Shown one piece after another: positions 22,165-34,012 of a stretch of 64,000 nucleotides of DNA. The position numbers and the translations under genes are program-made. The stretch comes from Argentina anserina (lineage: Eukaryota; Streptophyta; Magnoliopsida; Rosales; Rosaceae). Numbering within the stretch: position 1 is the stretch's first letter; every line of letters begins with the position of its first letter. The stretch is from positions 5,394,001 through 5,458,000 of the forward strand of contig NC_065872.1 in NCBI RefSeq assembly GCF_933775445.1. The letters are read 5' to 3'. The notes beneath the pieces are model-generated. The model did not search any database. It was given only the letters and a program-made list of their open reading frames with translations, and had not been told where the DNA came from.

Positions 22165-25135
22165 TTACTTCTTCTTTGCTGCCCTTACCTCATCAGCTTT
22201 TGCCTTGGCGGCAGATTTGGCTAAGGTGGAGGATTTGAAAGCACTTTTCGGGTTCAATGCCTTTCGGATCTTGAAAACAGTCCATGCAGTTCCTATGGCA
22301 TGTCCTGCTGCATCAAGACCTTCACTTGCTGCCTTCCCTGCTTCTTCACCATACCTGCAGAACAGATATAGCAGAAACACCACTTCTTTACTGAATCTAA
22401 TAAACTAAGCCATACAACTTAATTGGTCATGTAGACAGAGAATCCCTTGAGTGATGCCAGAAACATATTTAAGTTGGGAGATCTGGGTTAGGTTACTGAT
22501 AGACACAAATTAACACAAAATTTATTCACACTTGGTTAATGAACCCTAAAGTGTGATGCTGAATCAATTACACCTGACCAATGCAAACCAGCACCAATTC
22601 TTTCTTGAGACACAAATTAACCTAAAACTGGGTTAGGTCACTGATAGACACAAATTAACACAAAATTTATTTACTCTTGGTTCATGATCCCTAAAGTGTG
22701 ACGCTGGATCATTTACACCTGACCAATGCAAACCAGCATCATTTCTGTCTTGAGATGAATATTTCTTGGTTTCATTATAACAACTACAATACTCTACAGC
22801 AATAAGCTTACTTGTGGGAGACGAGCTCAGTTGTAACAGTAGATGATGTTGACATGACATTTTTTCCAGCCACTTCAACAGCATCACAGACCTTACCTGT
22901 TAGAAGAAAAAAGTAAGCAATTAGTAGACTATAAGGATAAACACATAACTTATTAGTGGACAACTGAGACTGGATCACCAATAACAATGATGATTTTAGA
23001 CATGGTGCAACCTAGTACCAGAACATCAAACAAGTTCTACCACAGTACCACCTGATCAAAATCTGGTCATTTAATAATTAAAGAAACAGAAAGCATAATA
23101 GATAGTCTGTGGTAGCATGTTTGGATCTTAGTCTGCATTCTGATCAATCAAATATAGATATATCTAAACATCGCTGGGTGAATGCACGGTGATTGTCCAA
23201 AATGGTATAAAGATATCTGAAAACTACAAATCCCACCCTTTTACAGTGAGTGCTCAAAGATGATTTGTCTGGTATACTAAAAATTAGGTTATGTTCAGTT
23301 GTTCATCAATCAATCATAATTTATAGAAGTCTCATAATCACATTACTATGACATGGGGAAACCAAACTCCATTATCTGCAGCATTGTGATTATAGAAGAA
23401 AGTAAGATAAGGAGTTGCAGGGAAAGCTAATATCAGTTTCAAGAGAAATGGAAAAACATACAAAATCCATCCAGCCCTGCAAGCAAAATTTCCCCAGGCA
23501 AAAGACGAAAGAATTTCTTTCCCACTTTGGAATTTATCACTGTACTTGTGAAGTATCCGGAAACTTTCAACACCCCAGAGAGGACACAGGTCGCTACTTT
23601 CTGTGTTGTTTTGCTTACTCTCTTGGCCCTGCAAGGATAACAAAGATACATAACCATTCTGCTGACACAGAAAAAATACAAGATCCTAATTCCTAAAGAC
23701 TCAACTAGGAAATGGGATCCTTAACTGCAGACATACAGTTTGGAACAATAACAAGGCAGGTCCAAACATATCTGCTGATCTAATATTGGCCCAGCATCCT
23801 ACAATAACACATGAAAATACAAAACCGAGTACCGATTACGGCAGCATGACCCTATGTATGAAATTAAATTCCTAATTTTTACTGACTCAAAAGTTCATTA
23901 GTTCGAAACAAAAACTGCCCTTTAATATGCAAAATAAACTTTTCCCATATAATACTATAATCTGCAGTTAGTTAGTAATTTAGTATCCATCAGATCAGAA
24001 AAACAACAACCAGAACAAGACATATTCATGGAGCCAAATAGTAGAGACAATAACACAAAACAAGATATTGAGCCATGATCTTATACCTTTTGATTCTCCT
24101 CATAGTTTGGGGACTGACTTCCTTATGCGAACCCGGCTCCATCCTCTTCTTCATAACCTCATTACCCCATTTCAACCTCTCCACCGTCACATCTCCACAC
24201 CACAATATCCCCTTGATCAGCTGCCCCGTCCCGGCCGCAATCAACTTAGCAGCACGCCCATTGTAGTCCTCCACATTGGGAGCCAATGTGGTCCAGTACG
24301 CCGCGCTCTGCTCCTTCATCTCCTTCTTCCTCTCTGAACTCAGCTCCCCCGGCGCAGTATCCAACGCCAGGGAGCTATCCAACGCCTCCCCCTTCTTCGC
24401 CTTCTCCGAAACCTTCTGCACAGAAAAACTGCTGCAGCTCTTCAAAACCTCCTCCAATTCCTTCACCAATTTCTCCTGCCCTTTCGCCGGGATCGTCAGC
24501 CCGTAGTTCAAGAAATTATCCACATCCTTAGCTGCCTTCTTCTCCTTCTTCTCCTTCTTCTCTTTCTTCTTCTTCTTCTCCTTCTCATTCTCGACGGTCT
24601 CCGGCGGCGGCGCCGACGACGACTCTGGATTCTCGGGCGCGTACAGCGAGAAAAAGTAGTGCGAATCGTCGAGCTTGACCACCGCCTCGTCCTTCAGCAG
24701 CGGCCACTGGATCTCGTCCTCCACGCGCGCCAGGACGGCGACGACGTCGTCGCCTTGTACGAGCTTCACGATCGTGAAGTCGCCGCTGGCGAGCTCGACG
24801 CTGTACTCCTTGTCAATCAGGTTAACAATCGCGCCGGGAATCCTAATAACCACCTCTTCAGCCGCGAGCGGCGGCGCCGATGGCGGCTCAAGGCTATCGT
24901 GGAATTGATCTTCCGGCGGGATCTCATAATACCTTGGATCCTCCGGGAACAGGTCACCGACGAGGTCGTTCATGTCCAGGGTGGGGTAGAGACTCGGCGC
25001 CGACGGTTCGGGTTTCGGGTTCGGTTGGGCGTCCGGGTTGGATTGGACGACATCCGGGTACAGTTTGGGCTTCCGATTCGGGTTCGGGGGCTCCCTTTGT
25101 TCGAAATGGACCCGATTGGGTTTGGAGCACTCCAT
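22165..25135 (-). CDS. ERD7: ERD7-like senescence/dehydration-associated protein
   Basis: Four exons on the minus strand: 24087-25135, 23462-23628, 22812-22896, 22165-22354; 1491 nt, 496 aa. The N-terminal third is Pro-rich and acidic (PNPKPEPSAPSLYPTLDM). A Glu/Lys tract (about residues 215-235) precedes the plant senescence domain shared with animal spartin, recognisable from FLNYGLTIPAKGQEKLVKEL, LIKGILWCGDVTVERLKWGN, VSKTTQKVATCVLSGV and KVCDAVEVAGKNVMSTSS to the Ala/Lys-rich end. Arabidopsis ERD7 is drought- and cold-induced and binds membrane lipids or lipid droplets; the same role here is inferred. I chose MECSKPNRVHFEQ as start (ATG complement at 25133-25135); an upstream in-frame ATG exists but its extension looks like translated leader. 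Exon 1 is much more GC-rich than its surroundings. Confidence 0.92.
22483..22757. repeat. Tandem duplication (145-bp period) inside an ERD7 intron
   Basis: Two adjacent units starting CTGGGTTAGGT at 22483 and 22628 share most of their sequence, e.g. GATAGACACAAATTAACACA and ACACCTGACCAATGCAAACC. Scattered substitutions show it is not brand-new. It lies wholly within the last intron and should not affect coding. Confidence 0.8.
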
Positions 25136-26698
25136 TTGGTTTCGAAATTTGGGAGAAATTGGGGGAGTGATTTTGATTTTTAGGGTTTGGGGGAAATGTC
25201 TGAGAGACAAAGATGGGGCCTTGGGGTTACCGTGTTCTCGTAGAAGGTGATCGGAATGGGGACGGTGACGTGGCGGGAGCGAGGTAATTACACGTAGGAT
25301 AAGCGGGAGGGACACGGTTTTTTAAATTAGCGTTAACCGAATAGGGGACCTTCCCGCGCTTCCACCGGTTTACTGTTTTATGTAATTTATTTATTTTTTT
25401 ACTAATTTGCCAAATCAGGTGGTTTATTGTTTATCACGTTCAATCAAATGTATGAATTCTTAATATTTCAACTTGTGCGATGTTATACAAGTGTTGGAAT
25501 TTTAACCTCCGGATAAGCTCATTCAAGAATAGACATACCCCTACATAATAAATATAATGTAAGAAAAAATCAATCAAATCATGTCATTAATGCACCTAAC
25601 TCTAATAATGACATATCAAGACTTCGACGACATATGCAAATCATACAAGTTGTAGCAATAGGGGCTGTCTAAATTGAACTAAGTGGAACTAACTGTTGTG
25701 TTCGACATGTAAACTCAAAAACACGTATTCATACTGTTTTAATTCTCTCCAATATCTTACCTACATTTGATTATGAATTATGTAAAAAGTTAAATTATAG
25801 GTAATTTGTGAATAGCAGGTGTGTGATAATGAAATCACAACTTTCTACAGGTAAATGAAAGGCATTACTAAATGCATATCGTCATCCCAAAACTATGTAA
25901 ACTAATTAACATACTATTCTTGCATCGTCCATTTCCTCATCTAAATGAAATGAATTCATACGGTTGGAATTTTTAATATGTTGACTAGCTTGCAAAAATG
26001 TTATTAAGCAGAAAGTGTTGAGATTTTAACCATACGAACAAATTGAGTTTCAAGAATAGATCGATACACAAAGTCACTACAAGTACATCTAGAAAGACTA
26101 GAATAAAGCAGATATGAAACCCATCATACATGGAAAAAAAAAAGGCAAATTATTTTTCTTCCTTCCTATTTAAGTTGTACACCACCAAATTGAAGACCAC
26201 GTTTTCACCCACAATTTGTACAAACATCATTTAAATATTTAATGCTTTGTAGCTAGCTATTCACAAGTCAATACTTGCTGGCCGGGTCATGCCATTACGT
26301 TCATACGTCCTAGTTGCATGAGAATGGTGTTCATTTTCAACTTCAAAGTACGATCTTCGGTTAAGGATTTGTAGGACTAGCTAAATCTGAAGATCGAAGT
26401 TATTTCTCATTTTTAACTTCAAAATTTTAGACAATATGATTCACCGGCAGATCATAGAAACTTAATGAGCAATTACTTAGGATTTATTATGTCAACCAGA
26501 TCCAATGTATAATCAGGTTTGGCATCTGTATCCACTTTTCCTATGTAAAATTGCGAGCAATCTGACAAGATCTCTCGGTACAGATTAGTCTGTGGACTAA
26601 GAAAGCCTTTGAGGAAACCGTGAGATTCCGATACGAATGCATAAATTGCGAGTCAGTCAAACAAAGGAATATTCATATATAGTCATGAACTTCTATAT
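25136..26698. other. Intergenic, upstream of ERD7
   Basis: First about 200 bp are the leader and promoter side of the ERD7-like gene. The rest is AT-rich with no gene, RNA or repeat that I can define, up to the fold-back element. Confidence 0.5.
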
Positions 26699-27785
26699 AA
26701 TTTAGAAGAGTTTTTTTCACCAACAGTCCCTCAACTCTGGTGTACCTACCAATGTGATACCTCAACTCTTAATCGTACCAATGTGATACCCAGACTCTAG
26801 TATTGTTATCATTGAAGTACTTCCGTTAGTTTTTTTAAACTTTTCCGTTATCTTGGTGACGTGGCTGGTACGTGAGGCCCACAAAGAGGGTTAAAAGACA
26901 AAATTAACCTCATCTGAGAGGAGCAATGTTTTTTCCGCCCTTTACCTTGAGAAAGACACCCAACAATTCCAATTTTGGCGCCAATTTTCACTCCCTACTC
27001 CTTAATTTGTGTCTAATATCTAAACTAAAGAACTACCGCCAACCAGTCGACCACAATCTGATAAAACCTAGATCAATCTCATTTTCTATTTTTACCCTAG
27101 CATTTGTTAAACTAACAGAATAAATATATAAATTTATATGGAACATCTCATTTCCACAATCTCATAAGAATATAGAAACACATAACTTAACGAAATTCAA
27201 CTACATGTACCATTAGTTCTTACAAGCAAAAATCATGGCAGATCAACATAAAAGGTGGCAACTAATGGTACTTAAACATGTATTTGAATTTCGTTAAGTT
27301 ATGTGTTTTTATATTCTTATGAGATTGTGGAAATGAGATGTTCCATATAAATTTATATATTTATTCTGTTAGTTTAACAAGTGCTAGGGTAAAAATAGAA
27401 AATGAGATTGATCTAGGTTTTATCAGATTGTGGTTGACTGGTTGGCGGTAGTTCTTTAGTTTAGATATTAGACACAAATTAAGGAGTAGAGAGGGAAAAT
27501 CGGCGTCAAAATTGGAATTGTTGGGTGTCTTTCTCAAGGTAAAGGGCGGGAAAAACATTGCTCCTCTCAGATGAGGTTAATTTTGTCTTTTAACCCTCTT
27601 TGTGGGCCTCATGTACCTGCCACGTCACCAAGATAACGGAAAAGTTTAAAAAAACTAACGGAAGTACTTCAATGATAGCAATATTAGAGTCTGGGTATCA
27701 CATTGGTACGATTAAGAGTTGAGGTATCACATTGGTAGGTACACCAGAGTTGAGGGACTGTTGGTGAAAAAAACTCAATTTAGAA
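26699..27785. mobile_element. Fold-back Mutator-like element with 9-bp TSD
   Basis: A 1069-bp element (26708-27776) is bracketed by a perfect 9-bp direct repeat AATTTAGAA at 26699-26707 and 27777-27785. Its two halves are near-perfect reverse complements: each arm, about 500 bp, starts GAGTTTTTTTCACCAACAG and runs through TGTGATACCTCAACTCTTAA. They meet around a short unique centre near 27235. A 9-bp duplication with very long TIRs is the Mutator-like signature. No transposase is encoded. A 65-codon open frame appears once in each arm in mirror image (26926-27123 and 27361-27558), a by-product of the inverted repeat rather than a gene. The transcript would form a very long hairpin. Confidence 0.85.
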
Positions 27786-27969
27786 TTACATCAAGGGGAG
27801 AGGCAGTTTCTGGTTGATTGGTCAATTAGCTTAATTTGAACTATCATTAAAGGATGAACTTAGTAAAAACCAATTGACTATCAAAACTCGAAAGTGACTG
27901 TTTAACATTCCACTTTTTATAACCAGAACTTTTTCCCATAAGCACGTCTGAGCTCAGTTATTAAATCAC

Positions 27970-28651
27970 TAGAGGTGTAAATGAGCCGAGTCGAGTCGAA
28001 TACTTAGTTGTTCATGTTTGACTCGTTTTCATTCGATCGAGCTTGAGCTGGGCTAAAATTTAATTTTTATGTTTTATGTTCAAGCTCGGCTCGGCTTGAA
28101 AAATCTCGAGCTAAGCTCGGGCCGACTCATTTTATTAGACGTGGTCGAACTCAAATCGAGCCGGTTTGAATCAGATGAATTTAAAAAATTTAAATTAAGA
28201 AATGAAAAATAAAATCCAAAATCTAATGTAATAGCATCACACAAAAACCATTTTATTTGTAATAAACTACAAATAACAAATCAAACTCGTTATTGAACTT
28301 AAAGTCTTTAACTAATTATTCTAAAAAGAAGTCTTTCAGCTGTTTCGAACTAATATAATATTTTTAATATTATTTATTATATAAAAATTATACTTTATAT
28401 ATACTATAAAAGTTAATAAGTCAAGTTCAATTAATAAACGAGCTGAACTTTTAACAAGTCCGAGCTAGCGCGTGAGTTAAATGAGTTGAACGAGCCGAAT
28501 ACTTGTTGTTCAATCTCGGCTCATTTTCAAGGTCGGACTTAATATTGAGCTCAAATTCGGCTCATTTAACTTTACGAGCTTGAGCCAAACGGACTAAAAG
28601 CGAGCCGAACACGGGTCGAACACGAGCGGCTTGAGCATACTTACAGCCCTA
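27970..28651. mobile_element. GAGCC-rich hAT-like non-autonomous element
   Basis: The ends are imperfect inverted repeats: TAGAGGTGTAA on the left and TAGGGCTGTAA as complement of the right end. Both subterminal regions are dense in GAGCC/GGCTC and TCGAGC motifs, typical of hAT-type MITEs. Flanking octamers (TAAATCAC and CTAATTAC) agree at only 5 of 8 positions, so the duplication is decayed and the exact borders are uncertain. A partial copy lies at 34738-34861. Confidence 0.55.
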
Positions 28652-28729
28652 CTAATTACATATCCTATTTTCCAAAAGCAGATTGCGGCATTGAAATTTA
28701 CACATTGCTGAGATTTAAGAGTCAATGGT

Positions 28730-29795
28730 GCCTCAGCTTTCAAGTGTGTGCTTATTGTTGCTGTTGTTTTTTGTTTGTGTGACAAAGCCGTTGATGGCGG
28801 TTATGTGATGTACAATACTAGCAGTGGTCTGGTGGAAGGCAAACTGAATGTTCATCTGGTTGCACATTCTCGTGACGACGTTGGATGGTTGAAGACTGTT
28901 GATCAGTACTATGTTGGATCAAACAACAGCATTCAGGTTACAGATAAACCACTTAATTCTGTAAATGGATTAATTACTTCAACAGTTAATTTACTAATTT
29001 GTTGTTTCATTAGGATGCATGTATTGAGAACGTGTTGGACTCTGTCGTGGAATCGTTGATTCGTGATCCGAGTAGGAAATTTGTCTTTGCTGAGATGGTA
29101 TGAATCTGGATGGGGTGACAATGTGTTTAAGTTTCTTGTGTTGTGTGTTTTTTTTCCTGATTCGGTTTGGTTTTAATTTCAGGCATTTTTTCAAAGATGG
29201 TGGTTAACACAAAGTGTAGCAGATTCTGGGCAGCTGGAGTCTGTGTATTATTGACCTGTATTGAAAACTTGTGTTATTTGTGTTTGGATATTGGATTGTT
29301 GTTAAGGTCTTATACTCTTATATATAAATGTATGTGCATAGAAATGGTGGTTGGTGCATGCATGATTAAGCAACCTACCATTATATAGACATGATTGACC
29401 AGACAACACTAGGTCACGGAGCAATATTCAATGAGCAATTCAACAAGACACCCCGAGCAGGATGGTAAATCGATCCATTTGGACACTCGGCTGTGCGGGC
29501 TTACTTGCTTGGAGCTGAGGTATAAAATGTGTTGTATTGCATCTATAATGCTTCATTGTTTAAATCAAGTCAGAGCCTGAATAAACATATTTTGCGTTGC
29601 ATATTTTTCACTTATTGCTTGCTGTTGCATAGTCCTGGTCTACTAACGATTCTTACAAGCTACAACATTGTGCAGCTTGGATTTGATTCTGTACATTTTG
29701 CAAGGATTGATTATCAGGACAGAGAAATGTGAAAGAAAGATAAGTCTCTTGAAGTTATCTGGCGTGGATCCAGAACGCTTGGTTCCTCATCTCAG
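28730..29795 (+). pseudogene. Truncated GH38 alpha-mannosidase pseudogene
   Basis: Retains recognisable copies of the first five exons of the intact mannosidase at 37387-44526, with introns, in inverted orientation. Pieces: about 28748-28936 ([20 protein letters not shown]), 29014-29097, from 29183 ([10 protein letters not shown]), 29342-29519 ([13 protein letters not shown]), 29676-29795 ([15 protein letters not shown]). Damage is extensive. The start region is out of frame with the first ATG. Exon 3 has an internal deletion and reaches a stop. In-frame stops fall at 29367-29369 and 29466-29468 in exon 4 and 29730-29732 in exon 5. Homology ends at the exon-5 donor, next to the 3' end of the TNL gene. 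The presence of introns shows DNA-level duplication, not retroposition. Confidence 0.92.
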
Positions 29796-29813
29796 GTTAA
29801 AAAACTAGAACAC

Positions 29814-30394
29814 TTACACTGTCCACTTATTTCCCTCTACACGACTGAACAGAGGTTCCAGCACATCAGATCTCCAATGACAATCAAAACTACGTTCCTC
29901 GTATCGCCTCTTCCTTAACTCGAGTTCTTTTACTTCTTGCTTGTACAGAGTACGGACACCAAACTTCTTCATCTTCAAGCCTGTGCCAGCTTGGAAGAGG
30001 AATTTGATGAATTTTGGATCTGTTAAATTAGTATGTTCTGGAGGCAGAAGGAATAGACAAAGGTGATCATACTGAATAACTTGTTTTAGATGAAAACTAA
30101 AACTGGCGGGTATAAAAAGACCAGGCTTCCAAGAACACGAAATTGTGTTTGCATGATCGTCACCAAGGGAATCCAAATTTTCGTCAGCCCCAAAAACAAC
30201 GCAGAGAGCAAAGCCGATCCACTTACTACTACATGATGAACAATCTGGTGGCGCCTGTCTCAGTGGGGAGTGTCTAACACTAGTATTTTTGAACCAACGA
30301 GGAATATGATCTCCAGGAACCACAATACTGAACACCTCGAAAAAGGGAGGGGGTTCCTGCACCAACACAAAGGATCATATCCATAACTGAATGT

Positions 30395-30453
<59 letters not shown>

Positions 30454-33400
30454 CAAGGAACCGCTGTAGATATGAATATATAATGTAAGAAGTGAATCCA
30501 TAATCTCCAGAGCTTCCATAAACATCAATGCCTCCATCATCAATCGCCAGATCATTATAACATGTAACATATTCATCAAAATCACAATAATTCGTAAGAT
30601 AAAGTTTGTTGTTGAACTCAAAACAAGAACAACAGTGTAAGCTTTCATCTTCGCTATCCTCTTCAATACCACCACCTCCATCTTCAATTCCTCCATCTTC
30701 AATTCCTCCATCTTTGAGGCTATGACAGTTAATAAAATTGAAGGATAGCTTCCATAATCTGCACAACTCTGGTGGATCTGGAACCTTTTTTAAGGATATA
30801 CAGTTGTCTGCAGTCACACAACATGCGCCACAAAAGGATGGAAGACATGGCAATTGTACAAGCCTTTTGCAATCGGCCAAATTCAAGCACTTGAGCTCTG
30901 ATAGCCGACTAATGCTTGAAGGAAGAGTGATAAAGTTGTTTGCACTAAGATCCAAGTTTTCCAAGGAGGACAAACAACCAATATCATCAGGAATGGCTCC
31001 TTCACCTAATTTGCAGTCACTTAGATGTAATGCTTTCAAGTAGCAGAAATGTTTCAAAGAGGCCAATACAAGACTCAGCCCATGAGAATGGACTGAATTA
31101 TATGAAACTTTTTTCTTGCCAATTCCACTCAAACAAAGTTTTGATAACTTTTGGGTCCATCTGAGTGATCTGACAGGTCGTGGAAGTGTATTCACTCTTG
31201 AGCAGCCAGAAAGATCAAGTAGTTCAAGAGAATCCATTTCTAACTCACCTGGAAAACTCGTAATACTTCGGCAGTTCTTCAAGTCTTCTGAGAGTTGATA
31301 TTGACGGATGAATGGAAACTAAATTCGTACAACCTTCAAGAACCAGCCTCTCAAGGTTTGGAATGCCTGTGAAATCTGGGGTCTCTGTCAAGTTGTCGGA
31401 GTAACTAAGATAGATAATTGTCAACTTGTTCAAGTACTGTGAATACATAAGAAAAAAATGGTTAAAAACTCAAAATAGCTTCCAAAACCTTCTATTTCAG
31501 GATTAAATGAAAACGAAAAATTGGATATCATAAAATTATACAAAACAACCTTTATTTCATGCCAAAGGTGAAGAATTTTGCTATGATGCAGAGTAAGCTC
31601 AATAAGATTCACTGGCTGAAATTTTATAGGAAGAGAGTTTGAAGGATATGAAGTCCATTCAAGAACCCTCATGTCATCAGGAAGAAATTCAGGGCCTTGG
31701 CGTAGAACCAAATTTTGCATTTTGAGAAACTTCAGTTTAGACATCCTAGAGAAGGCATTGGGATCCCAAGCTAGCTCTTCCACTTTAGGCAAGCAAATGG
31801 TTATGCACTTATGCTTCTGATTGCTTCTGTTCCCTATCAATTGAGAATACGAGAAGTTACTTCCGCTGTAGTAAAATTATTGTGTAAATACTAAAATTAA
31901 ACTTCATCCAAGCTTGGTATTTCTGCATAACCTCTTACCATATTATTTTTGAGTACATGAAAGATGTCGTCACGAAGCCACAACTGACTACGTTGTCCAG
32001 GCTCGTGCTCAGACTCCAAACGGACGATTTCCCTTCCCATTTCTTGTACTAGATCATGCATATCCACACAGTTGCCCAAATTGGTCAACATAGATTTCTC
32101 AACGAGAACACTTATGATGACACGCGTGTCAAAGCCAAACAAGCTATCTAGTATTTGAATCACTCGGTCTTTGTCAATTCCCTTGAGGAAACATGCAATA
32201 TCAAGAAAAACTTGCTGGTTCACCCTATCTAATCCGTCATAACTTATTCTGAGTGCTTTAAACAGCAATTGATCAATAGGAGCTTTCTTTAGCTTAGCTA
32301 CTGCACTTTCCCAATCACCCCTAGTTCTATTGTGTACAGAAAAGATCCCAGAATTTTAAGAGCCAATGGAAGGCCTCTGGAATAATCCAAGATACTCTCT
32401 AAGAGTTTCCCTATAACCTTCTTCAGGATAATCCTTCTTAAATGCTTTCCAGCTGAACAGCTGAAGAGCTTCATAGTCATTTAATCCCTTGGTCTTATAT
32501 TGTTTCTTTATGCCGTGCAGGTCTAGTAGATGCTGATCTCTAGTTGTCACAATAATTATGCTTCCTGAACCAAACCAGTCTTTTTCTCCGGCCAATTGTT
32601 CCAGTTGGTCTAACTGATTCACATCGTCAAAAACTAGAATGACCTTTTTACTGAACAAACACCTCTTTATCTTGGTCATTCCATCATATACATCTCGTAC
32701 TTCAACATTTTTCTCCTTCAAGATCTGACAAAGGAGTTGTTCTTGTACATGAACTAGACCATGTGTTGCAGAAAGTTGTCTGATATCAGTAAGAAATAAG
32801 CAAACTTCAAAATGATAGGAAAGTTTCTGATAAACATGTCTAGCAATGGTTGTCTTGCCAATCCCACCCATACCCCATATTCCAATGAAGACATCACTTT
32901 CTTCTGTTCCTAAAAGATATTCTATTTCCATCAGCTTGGAATCAATTCCAACTAAGTTCTCTAAGGCCCCAGACTTTGGTAATGCAACTGTGGGATCCAC
33001 TTTCTTCCATAGTGTTTCCACAATCTCTTTAATAAGGTCTGTTTTCATACCTACCAGAAGAAGAAAACATTTGACTGATTTAAGCAACATTATACCAAAG
33101 ACAAATTAGATGACTGACATTTGGACTAGCAAAGTTTTCTGCTTTTCAGTAAAAGTTCAACTCAAAAGGAGTGCAAGATACAAAGGGGCTTTCCAAGAAC
33201 CAAATCACATAGAAGCTACAGTGCTACATAAACTAGATCACATAGACATACAGATTACCAAGATCGATAATGAAATTTCCCTAGTAAGTAATTCTATAGA
33301 GCAAGCCACTAACTCACTCAATCCTAAAGCTTTTTCAACGCATCCATAACTAATCTTCAAAGATCGTTATATGCAGCATACCTGCGTTAACATGTAATCT

Positions 33401-34012
33401 GTATTCCACTAAACTAAGCTACGTGGTCGAAAGTACATGAGTTCAATTTACAAAGGTTGTCTCCGTAGTACTGTCATAGAACAATTGACCCAACAAAACA
33501 GCAATAACATACCTGTAATCCTTTGAGGTCCAACCAGAGAGATTAGCCACTTTGGTTAAAGCATCTCTCCACTCTTGCACCCTGTTCAAGTCCTTTTCGT
33601 GCTTAGCAAAAGCCTCTGCGAAGCTCCCCTTCTGATATCGTACATCAGAGGGATCCACTTCATAAAACACGGCCAGAATCGTCCCCCTGTCACCCATGCA
33701 TTGAACAATCTTGACCAATTCAAGCAAGCACCACTTGGAAGAAGCGTAATTTGGCGACAGGACAACCACTGCGAACCTTGATTGTTCAATTGCGGCCAGG
33801 AGCTCAGGGGAGATAGATGTACCTCTTTCAAGGTCTGGGTCATCCCTGAAGGTTTTGATTCCTCGCCACTCCAGCTTATCGTATAAATGGTCCGTGAACT
33901 TCTTCCGGGTATCTTCCCCCCTGAAGCTCAAGAATACGTCGTATTTGTACTGAGCAGATGACGATGATGAAGAAGCAGAAGTGGAGGCTCGCAGTTTGTA
34001 GCTCGACGCCAT
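29814..34012 (-). pseudogene. TIR-NBS-LRR (TNL) resistance gene with C-JID domain, frameshifted
   Basis: Five exons recognised on the minus strand: 33513-34012 ([23 protein letters not shown]), 31939-33050 (NB-ARC: P-loop GMGGIGKTT, kinase-2 VILVFDDV, RNBS-B IIIVTTRD, GLPLAL, MHD-type VDMHDLVQEMG), about 31550-31833 and 30452-31436 (LRRs), 29814-30356 (post-LRR C-JID: IVVPGDHIPRWF). Family role: intracellular pathogen receptor whose TIR is an NADase. The reading frame is interrupted. There is one extra base in the A-run just after the intron-1 acceptor, one extra base in GGGAAA near 32410, two extra bases near 32338 (the last two together restore frame) and a deletion with frame loss near 31285 in the LRRs. 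At exon 3 the first acceptor leads to a stop, but later AGs could keep frame. Either a recent pseudogene or assembly errors; the architecture is otherwise complete. Confidence 0.85.
30401..30450. repeat. (GA)n microsatellite abutting a TNL splice donor
   Basis: A pure 50-bp dinucleotide repeat. On the gene's strand it is CT and begins directly after the donor GT of the fourth exon (30452), so it occupies nearly half of that 95-bp intron and supplies its pyrimidine content. Confidence 0.9.

Noticed and set aside
24659..25183. 174-codon plus-strand frame opposite ERD7 exon 1
   Set aside because: GC-rich antisense shadow of a clearly coding exon; composition-driven, no family resemblance.
26926..27558. 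Two nearly identical 65-codon frames on opposite strands
   Set aside because: They lie in the two arms of the fold-back element and are mirror images; no domain and no separate evidence of coding.
26708..27776. A microRNA precursor
   Set aside because: The arms are hundreds of bases long and near-perfect, typical of a transposon hairpin; no known mature miRNA sequence recognised.
27961..28659. Perfect 8-bp TSD for the GAGCC-rich element
   Set aside because: The flanking octamers match at only 5 of 8 positions, so I call the family but not a clean TSD.
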